This document shows positions 9,536 through 17,460 of a stretch of DNA of 64,000 nucleotides, one piece after another (the first letter of the stretch is position 1; each line of letters opens with the position of its first letter). The DNA is from an uncultured Flavobacteriia bacterium. Lineage in GTDB: Bacteria > Bacteroidota > Bacteroidia > Flavobacteriales_D > Crocinitomicaceae. The DNA lies in contig CALJTX010000040.1 in the NCBI GenBank assembly GCA_937975705.1, forward strand, positions 1 through 64,000. Direction: 5' to 3'. The position numbers and the translations under genes are program-made. Below the pieces are notes generated by a model. The model had not been told where the DNA came from. It worked only from the letters and a program-made list of their open reading frames with translations, and ran no database searches.

Positions 9536-9715
9536 GTTGGGATGAATATCTTGACCATCTTTCTTTATTGTCACTTAAAAAATGAAGTTAAAGGTAATGT
9601 AGTAACCTCATTTATAGGAATATAAATTTTGAGTTGCAGTGGTTTAGGTAGCGTACTTTGAGATAAGAGAAAATAGGTGAAAATAGGTGAATAGTACACC
9701 TTCACTAAATCATAA

Positions 9716-9745
9716 TTTGATTTATTGTTTGAATTTTTACTTTTG
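9716..9745 (+). promoter_or_regulatory. Promoter TTTG-N18-TACTTTTG before the kelch protein gene
   Basis: A -33 TTTG (9716-9719) and a -7 TACTTTTG (9738-9745) are separated by 18 bases, matching the Bacteroidota promoter pattern. The ATG follows 5 bases later, so the transcript would be leaderless or nearly so. A tandem pair of aaaataggtg lies slightly upstream near 9670-9690. Confidence 0.7.
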
Positions 9746-9750
9746 CTGAA

Positions 9751-11100
9751 ATGTTATCTATGGGTAGGCTTTTTCACCTGATATTATTGCTCAATTCAAT
9801 TCATTGTTTTTCTCAAATTCAACTAGAAGTTCAGCATCGCAATGCTTTATTTTTTTACGATGAAGTCATCAATCGTTTTACTGTAATTGATGACTCAACC
9901 GGAATACACACCTATAATTTAAAGACCAAAAATTGGGAGTTTCAGCCCTATGATTTTCACTTAGATATTCCTTTCAATGATTTTTTAGCACAAAGCATTG
10001 CGGTTACCAGGAAAGGTAAGACCACTTTGTTTGTTGATGAGGGTTGTGGAATAATCTATGAATTTGGTAAGCATTCCCTCAGCAGAATAGACAATTCATT
10101 TCGTCACAAAAATCAGTATTCGTCTACTGTATTTGTAAGGAATGGAGATCCTTATATGTTTGGCGGATACGGATTATTCAGTTTTAAGAATTTCTTTACC
10201 CACTTTGATTCAGCTGAGAAAGAATGGTTTAAATTGATTGTGCTGGGTGTTAAACCCAAACCGCGCAGGGCGGCAACGTCAGTATTGACAAAAGACGCAT
10301 TATTCATTTTTGGTGGTGTCGGAGAGGTGTCAGAGCATGTTCGCTCTTTTAATGATTGTTGGAAATTCAGTTTTACGACAAATACCTGGAAAAAATTAGG
10401 CATACTGAATCCAGAAATACCACAAGTTTTTTTCTGGAGCCGTAAAAATTTGATTCAGGATGACCTCGATAACGTGACATATTATTTAACACCTGAAAGA
10501 ATTTTCGAATTGCGTCCGAAGTCAAATACAGCCATCGTCTATCAGAATACGAAGATTGATAAATACCAAAATATTCTTCAGGAAGGGCCCTATTTATTGC
10601 TGAGAGAGTTCAATAATTCTACTCAAAAATGCAGCTTCACAGTGCGTCCGAAAGCAGCTTTTTTTAGGCCCTTAATTTCAAAAGAGATACCAATTTATTC
10701 CAATGAAAACAAGCCAAACGTTTGGGTGGCAATAGGTATTGCCTTTATTTTTATAGGGCTTCTAGTCGTGTGGTTTATTCCGAAACTTAAAAATCGAAAT
10801 ACACTTCTGTTCTCTCCTACAGAATCTCAACTTGTTGATTTATTTTTCGCAAAGCACAATCAAGGCGTAGAAATTAACCTGCTCAATGATCTCGTCAATA
10901 TTGGTGATCCGTCAATAGATACACTAAAAAAGAGAAGAGAACAACTTTTGAGAGAATTGAAAATCACACTTTCTAAACATTACCAGCTAGATCAAAATGA
11001 TATTTTCAGAGAAGAGCGCATGTTATCTGATAAGCGCATGAAAATAATCTTTTTAAATGACGATGTTTTTCAAAAATTATTGAAATTGAAAAAATCCTAA
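9751..11100 (+). CDS. Kelch-like protein with membrane helix and possible C-terminal winged-helix domain
   Basis: The 449-residue protein has an N-terminal signal-like hydrophobic segment (residues 1-24). An extracytoplasmic region about 25-320 includes kelch-like stretches such as VFVRNGDPYMFGGYG and DALFIFGGVGE. One membrane helix at about 326-345 (VAIGIAFIFIGLLVVWFI) leads to a roughly 100-residue charged C-terminal region. That region has helical segments including LVDLFFAK, LLNDLVNIGD and KKRREQLLRELK, and could be a winged-helix domain on the other side of the membrane. The layout is that of a membrane-bound sensor, but no enzyme motif is seen and the function is unknown. The gene is clearly AT-richer than sucC, has its own promoter, and precedes another unrecognised envelope gene. 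Confidence 0.6.
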   Translation: MLSMGRLFHLILLLNSIHCFSQIQLEVQHRNALFFYDEVINRFTVIDDSTGIHTYNLKTKNWEFQPYDFHLDIPFNDFLAQSIAVTRKGKTTLFVDEGCGIIYEFGKHSLSRIDNSFRHKNQYSSTVFVRNGDPYMFGGYGLFSFKNFFTHFDSAEKEWFKLIVLGVKPKPRRAATSVLTKDALFIFGGVGEVSEHVRSFNDCWKFSFTTNTWKKLGILNPEIPQVFFWSRKNLIQDDLDNVTYYLTPERIFELRPKSNTAIVYQNTKIDKYQNILQEGPYLLLREFNNSTQKCSFTVRPKAAFFRPLISKEIPIYSNENKPNVWVAIGIAFIFIGLLVVWFIPKLKNRNTLLFSPTESQLVDLFFAKHNQGVEINLLNDLVNIGDPSIDTLKKRREQLLRELKITLSKHYQLDQNDIFREERMLSDKRMKIIFLNDDVFQKLLKLKKS

Positions 11101-11142
11101 ACAAGGGGAATTGGGTGAAATACCAATTCTTTTCAATATTTG

Positions 11143-11173
11143 TTTGTGTCCGGAGGAATGCAAAATATATTTG
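11143..11173 (+). promoter_or_regulatory. Promoter TTTG-N19-TATATTTG before the 11199 gene
   Basis: A -33 TTTG (11143-11146) and a -7 TATATTTG (11166-11173) have a 19-base spacer, a good Bacteroidota match. The start codon is 25 bases after the -7 box, giving a leader of about 20 bases. The gene can therefore be expressed independently of the kelch gene. Confidence 0.65.
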
Positions 11174-11198
11174 GTGCTTCATTTAAAACCGATAAATT

Positions 11199-12554
11199 AT
11201 GTTTAGCGTCTTCAATTCTAATTTCAAAATCAAACTTTCCCTCATCGCTTTCAGTTTATTTTGTGCCTTTACATCAGTAGTTGCTCAGGAATGCATGTAT
11301 TTTAAAACGGCAAATCCATTTATGCTTGGCACAAATGCTTATCCAAGTGGTACGATGTTTAAACTTTGTGGCGAATCTATTTCAATTGGCGAAGAAGAAT
11401 ATCCTGCTAACGTTCAATTTATCAATATGAAAAGTCAAAGTTGGGATTTTTCGACAGATTGGATGGGAGACGCCGTATTGTTGATGAATTTCACATCAAA
11501 TTCAGGTATTTTAAGAATGAAATATGATATCACTCAAAGGGCGAACATCAGCTTTTATGCCTTGAATGCCAAAGAAGTTAAGAAATATGAAGAGGAATTG
11601 AAAGCGGCTGTTGAAATGAAATTGAATCAAGAAAGAAAGTTGCAAATGGAAAAGGAAGCTGCTTTGTTAAAAATTGATGCGTTATTAGTTGCGCAACAGC
11701 CTGATTCAGCGGCCAAGCTATATTCAAATTATTTCCCTGGTAGATACCAAGAAAGAAATGTTGCCATAAGAGGTGTCAATATTAGAGAAGCACTTGAGTT
11801 GAAATACGCAGTGGAGACTGTATTAACTTCAGAACAAGAAAATATCTTACTCAAGGAACTCAGTGCTGAAATTAAACAGCTGTATCCAAATGGTTTTGCT
11901 CTAAATTCTTCCGCCTTAGAAAATTGTAAAAAGCTTGAAGTGACCGTTAGTGATGGAAAATATACGGTGAAAAATTTCTGTTTAGATCCAAGTAAGGATG
12001 CAATTAGCGCTAAAACCTCCTTAAGCCTAGAAAAGAATATTTATGGATTCGTCATTCCTTTTAATGGTAAAACGACCTTAAATTTATCCACTAGAAAGTC
12101 TGAAGTAGTTGATTACGTGAGTTCCAAAGTTTTAATTTCAAAAAAGAATGCAAAACAATATAATTATTCCCCTCAGTTTTATTTGAAATATACAGAGACT
12201 GGTGTCATCTTAGATCTTGTAGATTATCAAGTTTCAAATCAGTACAATCTATTGCCCATCTATATCAACAAGGACAATGTTTTCTACAACAAGGAACTCG
12301 GTAATGATTCATGTGATGTCACATCAACGGTAATCAACTATAACATCATCTCCCTCACTAATGGAACGGAGTCAAAAGAGATTGGCTATACGATCGAATC
12401 GAAAAGCGAGAGAACCATTCAAACAAGTTACAGCAAATCAAGTAAAGCTAAAGAAATTATAGCGGGCGAGAATTTAGTGAAGTCAATTAAAGCGATTCCT
12501 TTAGTTATAGGCATCTCCTTGAGTACTTTATTAATCGGTGTTCTCATATTTTAG
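11199..12554 (+). CDS. Secreted or membrane-anchored protein of unknown function
   Basis: The 451-residue protein is not recognised. It has a signal peptide ending near VVAQ (residue 30), a small beta-rich section (about 31-120), a charged coiled-coil-like helix (about 124-160, rich in Glu, Lys and Met), and a long mixed region. A C-terminal hydrophobic segment (about 430-451, IPLVIGISLSTLLIGVLIF) ends at the stop codon and looks like a tail anchor. No sorting domain is present. It follows the kelch protein after 98 bases with its own promoter, and it shares that gene's AT-rich composition. A role in the envelope is all that can be inferred. Confidence 0.55.
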   Translation: MFSVFNSNFKIKLSLIAFSLFCAFTSVVAQECMYFKTANPFMLGTNAYPSGTMFKLCGESISIGEEEYPANVQFINMKSQSWDFSTDWMGDAVLLMNFTSNSGILRMKYDITQRANISFYALNAKEVKKYEEELKAAVEMKLNQERKLQMEKEAALLKIDALLVAQQPDSAAKLYSNYFPGRYQERNVAIRGVNIREALELKYAVETVLTSEQENILLKELSAEIKQLYPNGFALNSSALENCKKLEVTVSDGKYTVKNFCLDPSKDAISAKTSLSLEKNIYGFVIPFNGKTTLNLSTRKSEVVDYVSSKVLISKKNAKQYNYSPQFYLKYTETGVILDLVDYQVSNQYNLLPIYINKDNVFYNKELGNDSCDVTSTVINYNIISLTNGTESKEIGYTIESKSERTIQTSYSKSSKAKEIIAGENLVKSIKAIPLVIGISLSTLLIGVLIF

Positions 12555-12561
12555 GTAGGGC

Positions 12562-12594
12562 AACGCATTCTTCTGAATGCATTCTGCGTTCTTT
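12562..12594 (+). terminator. Possible weak terminator after the 11199 gene
   Basis: Two alternative stems overlap here: GCATTC/GAATGC with a TTCT loop, and AACGCA/TGCGTT with a 17-base loop. The sequence then runs into CTTTT. The T tract is short, so termination would be partial. Confidence 0.35.
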
Positions 12595-12653
12595 TCATTC
12601 GGTATTTATTTATATAACTCATAAAACATATAAATAAAACCAAATCATAGAAA

Positions 12654-12682
12654 AAAGTCAATTTTGCCTTCAAATTGACTTT
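12654..12682 (+). promoter_or_regulatory. Perfect 11-bp inverted repeat abutting the icd start codon
   Basis: AAAGTCAATTT (12654-12664) and AAATTGACTTT (12672-12682) are exact reverse complements with a 7-base loop, and the right arm ends at the base before the icd ATG. As RNA it would hide the start region; as DNA it could be an operator. A CAATTTTG box (one mismatch to TAnnTTTG) sits inside the left part at 12659-12666. Confidence 0.55.
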
Positions 12683-14119
12683 ATGACACGCATTACAATC
12701 GCAAAAGGAGACGGTATTGGCCCCGAAATCATGGAGGCGACGCTTTCTATTCTAGAAGCTGCAGGCGCACAACTTGCCTACGACGAAATCGAAATTGGAG
12801 AAAAAGTATATTTAGCTGGTAACACAGCCGGTATTAGCCCAGAGGCCTGGGATATCATTCGCCGCAATAAAGTCTTTTTAAAGGCACCTATTACCACACC
12901 TCAGGGTGGAGGTTACAAAAGTTTAAATGTATCGACGCGCAAATTTTTGGGCTTGTATGCAAATATTCGCCCTTGTTTCAGCTTGCACCCATACGTTGCT
13001 ACCAAACACCCCAAAATGGATTTGGTGATCATTCGCGAGAACGAAGAAGACCTCTATGCAGGTATTGAACACCAGCAAACCGATGAGGTAGTACAGTGTC
13101 TGAAGCTGATCAGCCGTCCTGGTTGTGAGAAAATCATTCGCTATGCCTTTGAGTACGCAAAACTTTATGGCCGAAAGAAAGTCACTTGCTTTACCAAAGA
13201 CAACATCATGAAGCAAACTGATGGTTTGTTTAGAGAAGTGTTCAACGAAATTGCAGCTGAATATCCAGATATTGCCAACGACCACTGGATCATCGATATC
13301 GGTGCAGCCAAATTAGCCAATGCACCTCAAGATTTTGAAGTCATAGTCACGCTTAATTTATATGGAGATATAATTTCGGATATCGCTGCGGAAATTGCAG
13401 GCTCTGTCGGTTTGGCTGGTTCTGCTAATATTGGAGCAGAATGCGCCATGTTTGAAGCCATTCATGGCTCCGCACCAATGATAGCTGGCCAAGGTATCGC
13501 CAACCCTTCGGGCTTGTTATTGGGCGCTGTTCAAATGCTGAGCCACGTCGGGCAAACGAATGTTGCCGAAAAAATCCAAAACGCATGGCTCAAAACCATA
13601 GAAGACGGCGTGCATACCTTTGATATCTACAAAGAAGGCGTGAGTACACGTCGCGTGAATACCCAAGAATTTACCGCAGCCGTGATTGCCAACCTAGGTC
13701 AGTTGCCTCAAAATTTTCCGGCGGTTTCTTACCAACAAGACGCGCGCATTACCTTGCCGACATACCAACGCAAAGCGCAAAAGACAAAAACATTGCAAGG
13801 TGTGGATCTTTTCGTGCATTGGTCTGGCACAGCCGTCAATGACCTAGCAAGTGTGCTCAAATCAATCCCGTCAGATGATTTTGAAATGGTTTTGATCACC
13901 AATAGAGGTATTAAAGTGTACCCAGATGGCTTCCCGGAAACGTTTTGCACCGACCACTGGCGCTGCCGCTTCATGGCAAAGGAGGCGGGTAAAGCAAGCA
14001 AAAATGCAATCATTGCTTTACTTATTGCAGCAGAAAACGCAAATATCGATGTTGTCAAGACCGAAAATTTATACGCTTTTGACGGCAAATCGGCATATTC
14101 ATTAGGACAAGGTCAATAA
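12683..14119 (+). CDS. icd: NADP-dependent isocitrate dehydrogenase, Thermus/Rickettsia type
   Basis: The enzyme oxidises isocitrate to 2-oxoglutarate in the TCA cycle. The N-terminal 330 or so residues are a classic isopropylmalate/isocitrate dehydrogenase fold, with GDGIGPEI, the substrate-binding RENEEDLYAGIEH, and FEAIHGSAP near the cofactor site. At 478 residues it carries the extra C-terminal domain (about 350-478, with LFVHWSG and FCTDHWRCRF) that marks the long type II enzymes. Isopropylmalate dehydrogenase is unlikely because of this extension. It is followed after one base by pyrC, so the two are co-transcribed. A striking inverted repeat ends at the base before its ATG. Confidence 0.93.
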   Translation: MTRITIAKGDGIGPEIMEATLSILEAAGAQLAYDEIEIGEKVYLAGNTAGISPEAWDIIRRNKVFLKAPITTPQGGGYKSLNVSTRKFLGLYANIRPCFSLHPYVATKHPKMDLVIIRENEEDLYAGIEHQQTDEVVQCLKLISRPGCEKIIRYAFEYAKLYGRKKVTCFTKDNIMKQTDGLFREVFNEIAAEYPDIANDHWIIDIGAAKLANAPQDFEVIVTLNLYGDIISDIAAEIAGSVGLAGSANIGAECAMFEAIHGSAPMIAGQGIANPSGLLLGAVQMLSHVGQTNVAEKIQNAWLKTIEDGVHTFDIYKEGVSTRRVNTQEFTAAVIANLGQLPQNFPAVSYQQDARITLPTYQRKAQKTKTLQGVDLFVHWSGTAVNDLASVLKSIPSDDFEMVLITNRGIKVYPDGFPETFCTDHWRCRFMAKEAGKASKNAIIALLIAAENANIDVVKTENLYAFDGKSAYSLGQGQ

Positions 14120-14120
14120 G

Positions 14121-15473
14121 ATGTCAAAAGGTGATTGCCTCATAAAGGGAGGCTTATTGGTAAGTTCAAAAGGTATTCAACAACGCGATATCCGTATTGC
14201 AAACGGCGTCTTTACCGAAATTGGCGAGCAACTCATTGCCAATGCTTCAGAACAAGTAATAGACGCAACAGGTAAATACGTATTTCCTGGATTGATAGAC
14301 ACGCATGTGCACTTCAGAGAACCCGGTTTAACCCATAAGGCAACTTGGTTAACAGAAAGCGCTGCCGCACTTGCCGGAGGCGTCACCACTGTATTTGACA
14401 TGCCCAATACCGAACCACCCACGCTCAGCCCCGAGTTAGTTCAAGAGAAGTTAGCTATCGCCAAAGCAAATTCATACTGTAATTATGGTGTTTTTCTTGG
14501 TGTTTCTGCGCGCAACCTAGATTTACTCAAAGACTACGATCTAGAGGATACAAAATTTGTGGCCCTCACCGACGACGGCCTTTACTTTTCGGGTTCGGGA
14601 CACTTGTTGGCAGATCATCCAGAGGCATTAGAATCGGTATTAGCCCAAACGGACAGGATTGTCGCCTTACACAGCGAAGATTCGGAACTTATTGAAGCCA
14701 ACGAGCGGGTTTATAAAGAAAAGTATGGGGACCAAATTCCTTTTGAAGCGCATGCCGAAATCCGCTCTGAGGAGGCTTGTATGAAAGCAACTGAGCGCGC
14801 CTTGGCCTTGGCTCAAAAGCACAATGCGCGTTTGCATATATTGCATCTCAGCACCTACAAAGAAGCATTGTTATTTGACAAAGACCGACCTATTCAAGAA
14901 AAACGCCAGACTTGCGAAGTCAGTATTCCGCACCTTTTCTTTTCGCAAGAAGATTATCAAAAGTATGGTCCGCTGATCAAATACAATCCGTCGATCAAAA
15001 CCAAGGCCGATCGTTTGGGTTTGATCAAAGCCTTAAACGACAACCATATCGATTTGATCACCACCGATCATTCGCCACATACCCTCGAAGAAAAGCAACA
15101 AGATTATATGCAAGCAAAATCGGGTGGCCCAACGCTGCAACACTTGCTTCCGATGTTGCTTTCTTTGTATGAAACTGGTTTTTTAAGTCTGGAGAAAATT
15201 GTCGAGAAAGCAGCCGAAAATCCCGCACGCTTTTACGGTATCCAAAAAAGAGGATTCATCCAAGAAGGCTATCATGCCGACCTAGTTATTGCCGATTTGA
15301 AAAAACCGCATACAGTCAGAAAGGAGCATTTATTCTCTAAATGTGGCTGGTCTGTTTTCGAAGGCCATACCTTTTCATCTACTGTAGAAATGACTTTCGT
15401 AAATGGCGCCCTTGCTTATCACAATGGAGAAATCAGGGAAAAGGTGAGGGGCGAGCAGGTGGAATGTTCCTAA
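14121..15473 (+). CDS. pyrC: Dihydroorotase
   Basis: Dihydroorotase cyclises carbamoyl-aspartate to dihydroorotate in pyrimidine synthesis. The 450-residue amidohydrolase shows the metal-binding DTHVHFREPG (about 60-69), FDMPNTEPP, a later IVALHSEDSELI, HILHLST and the conserved TTDHSPHT. This length and motif set fit the long class I type. The ATG begins one base after the icd stop, indicating an operon. carB, in the same pathway, lies 45 kb away in the window. No terminator is visible after the stop at 15473, only a 77-base AT-rich gap before the next gene. Confidence 0.95.
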   Translation: MSKGDCLIKGGLLVSSKGIQQRDIRIANGVFTEIGEQLIANASEQVIDATGKYVFPGLIDTHVHFREPGLTHKATWLTESAAALAGGVTTVFDMPNTEPPTLSPELVQEKLAIAKANSYCNYGVFLGVSARNLDLLKDYDLEDTKFVALTDDGLYFSGSGHLLADHPEALESVLAQTDRIVALHSEDSELIEANERVYKEKYGDQIPFEAHAEIRSEEACMKATERALALAQKHNARLHILHLSTYKEALLFDKDRPIQEKRQTCEVSIPHLFFSQEDYQKYGPLIKYNPSIKTKADRLGLIKALNDNHIDLITTDHSPHTLEEKQQDYMQAKSGGPTLQHLLPMLLSLYETGFLSLEKIVEKAAENPARFYGIQKRGFIQEGYHADLVIADLKKPHTVRKEHLFSKCGWSVFEGHTFSSTVEMTFVNGALAYHNGEIREKVRGEQVECS

Positions 15474-15550
15474 TAAGTAATTGACCTAATACTAAAATAA
15501 CCTTAACAAGCAGATAAACTTCTTTAAATGTTGTGTGCGTAAACTTGCAC

Positions 15551-16357
15551 ATGCTTAAATGTCTACATTTTATTAGTTTTGTTTTTTCGTTGTCAATCGC
15601 TTTTACGCAAGTAGGATTGAAAGAGGTATTTATTGAAGAATTCTACACGCTAAACAAAGCTGATTTACATAAAAGTAATGTATCGGGTGTTACAGAAAAA
15701 GGCTTAGTATGTTATCGAGTGTATGTATTGCTAGACAGTGGGTATACACTGCAGGCGGTCTATGGTTTGCCTGAACATCCTGCTTTTATCAAAAGCACAG
15801 CTAATTTCTACAATCATCCAGGTATCGGTAATACTCATCCGAATGTTATTCCGGATAAATCATTAAAAAAGAATCTATCCTACTTAGATTCTTGGCTTTC
15901 CATGGGGGCTTGTTCTGAAACCTTTTTTGCTGTTCCGTTGCGCTACCAACAGAAGCCACTGCCAGTAGTAATTGATTGGGATAAAAATTATTTCAATAAC
16001 CTCAAAGGAAGAGATTCTAAGTTTTCATTTCGTGAGGCCCCTGGCATGTACCATTCAGCGTCTTTACCTGTGCCAGCGATGTACAATATCGACGAGCAAT
16101 TGAAAGGCTTGTGGTCAGAAACCAAGAGTGCCGAGTTCATCATGACCGACGGCGCTTGGGCTTGCTTTGGGAAAGGAGCCAAAGCACCGGCCAATTTACC
16201 CAATGCCATACTCATTGCTCAACTCACAACTGCAGGTAAGCTCAGCTATCAGCTCAACCTTCAGATAGGAACCCCAGACGGAAAATCCATTCGCTATGTC
16301 GCGAGTAATCCGTCTTCAGAAGAATTTACCCACCCATCTCTTATAAATAAACGCTAG
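15551..16357 (+). CDS. VEKYY-domain secreted protein A (degenerate, no sorting domain)
   Basis: The start is taken at ATG 15551, which gives a signal peptide (MLKCLHFISFVFSLSIAFTQ). A GTG 18 bases upstream is in frame but adds nothing. The mature protein (268 residues in all) aligns along its length with three other products in this block. Shared landmarks include VFIEEFY in place of IVEKYY, CYRVYVLLDSGYTL, LDSWLSMG and AILIAQLTTAGKLSYQLNLQ. The central Gly/Asp-rich part with SEDTDG, present in two sister proteins, is replaced by unrelated sequence. Unlike its sisters it ends right after the domain with no T9SS sorting signal, so it may stay periplasmic. The function is unknown. The next gene begins 4 bases later. 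Confidence 0.6.
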   Translation: MLKCLHFISFVFSLSIAFTQVGLKEVFIEEFYTLNKADLHKSNVSGVTEKGLVCYRVYVLLDSGYTLQAVYGLPEHPAFIKSTANFYNHPGIGNTHPNVIPDKSLKKNLSYLDSWLSMGACSETFFAVPLRYQQKPLPVVIDWDKNYFNNLKGRDSKFSFREAPGMYHSASLPVPAMYNIDEQLKGLWSETKSAEFIMTDGAWACFGKGAKAPANLPNAILIAQLTTAGKLSYQLNLQIGTPDGKSIRYVASNPSSEEFTHPSLINKR

Positions 16358-16361
16358 TATC

Positions 16362-17456
16362 ATGAAAAATATTAAAATAGCCATTGGAACGCTTTTAACC
16401 GTGCTTGTTTCAAATCAATTCTCTGCCCAGCAAGGCTTGGAAGGCATTATAGTTGAGAAATACTATGTTTCGGACGCCGCTGATTCCATGAATGCAGTAG
16501 ATCAGTTGGCTCAATCTGCATTGAAGACTGGTTCTGTGACTTACCGTATCTATGCAGACTTATTACCTGGTTATAAAGTGATTCAATTGTTTGGTTTGCC
16601 AACTCATCCTTTGAAATTCAACACAACAACTGCATTTTTTAATGACCCCAATTATGGCGTATCTGTTTATCAAGGTACGAGCCTGAATAATACTAAAAAG
16701 CACACTACATTAATTGACTCTTATTTAACTATCGGCGGTGTTTGTGCAGGGCAGATGGGAGTTTTGAAGTCAGAAGATACTGATGGAACAATAGGAAATA
16801 ATCAAGGTATCTTGACAAATGTCACCGCAGAAATGGGCTTGCCAATCATGGGTGCCAACGGGCAAGATGGCCTCATGCCTGGGATGCCAATTGCTCCTAA
16901 TATTCTAGGTATCACCAATGAGCTCGACCCAATTGATCAAGTTGTAGGGGGTAGCATTCAAATATCTGATGGAGCTATTGCAGCTTTAGGCGGAGTGGAA
17001 GGTATCACAGCTACTAATTACGTTTTACTTGGGCAGTTTACTACTGATGGTGATTTCTCTTTTGAACTCAATTTGCAATTAGCTACGCCTACAGCTGGCG
17101 GAAGCGAAGTTTATGTGGCTAGTCTTCCTGGAGCTGGTGAATTCACTGATTCAACACTTACATATAATTCCAATCCAAGTGCAGGACTTGAAGAATTTAC
17201 AATTAATGAAGCTATGAATAATTTAGTCGTTTCTCCTAACCCTGCTGTTGATCAGCTACAAATGAACTGGCTGACACAAGAATCTATTGAAACTTATCAG
17301 TTAGAAGTTTTAGATTTAGAAGGAAAAGTAATTTTAGCTTTTCCGCACATGACCAACAGTGAGAAGTTGGATATCAAAGATTTACAGGCAGGTGTATATT
17401 TAATCAAAGTGAGGGCTGCACATAGCCAGGCTACCCAGCGCTTTATCAAACTGTAA
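16362..17456 (+). CDS. VEKYY-domain secreted protein B with T9SS type A sorting domain
   Basis: The 364-residue protein has a signal peptide (about 1-22), the VEKYY domain (about 24-270) and a type A T9SS sorting domain (about 285-364). The sorting domain has the SPNPAVDQL start and DLQAGVYLIKV near the end. Landmarks of the domain are GLEGIIVEKYYVSD, SVTYRIYADLLPGYK, IDSYLTIGG, GVLKSEDTDG and YVLLGQFTTDGDFSFELNLQ. These recur in the products at 15551, 20526 and 25664. The presence of the sorting signal predicts export across the outer membrane and attachment to the surface. It lies 4 bases from each neighbour, directly before the TonB-dependent receptor gene. The domain has no name I recognise. 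Confidence 0.7.
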   Translation: MKNIKIAIGTLLTVLVSNQFSAQQGLEGIIVEKYYVSDAADSMNAVDQLAQSALKTGSVTYRIYADLLPGYKVIQLFGLPTHPLKFNTTTAFFNDPNYGVSVYQGTSLNNTKKHTTLIDSYLTIGGVCAGQMGVLKSEDTDGTIGNNQGILTNVTAEMGLPIMGANGQDGLMPGMPIAPNILGITNELDPIDQVVGGSIQISDGAIAALGGVEGITATNYVLLGQFTTDGDFSFELNLQLATPTAGGSEVYVASLPGAGEFTDSTLTYNSNPSAGLEEFTINEAMNNLVVSPNPAVDQLQMNWLTQESIETYQLEVLDLEGKVILAFPHMTNSEKLDIKDLQAGVYLIKVRAAHSQATQRFIKL

Positions 17457-17460
17457 TCAG

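Noticed and set aside
9668..9692. Tandem aaaataggtg copies as a start of a repeat array
   Set aside because: Only two copies exist with no spacer structure; this is no CRISPR or satellite array.
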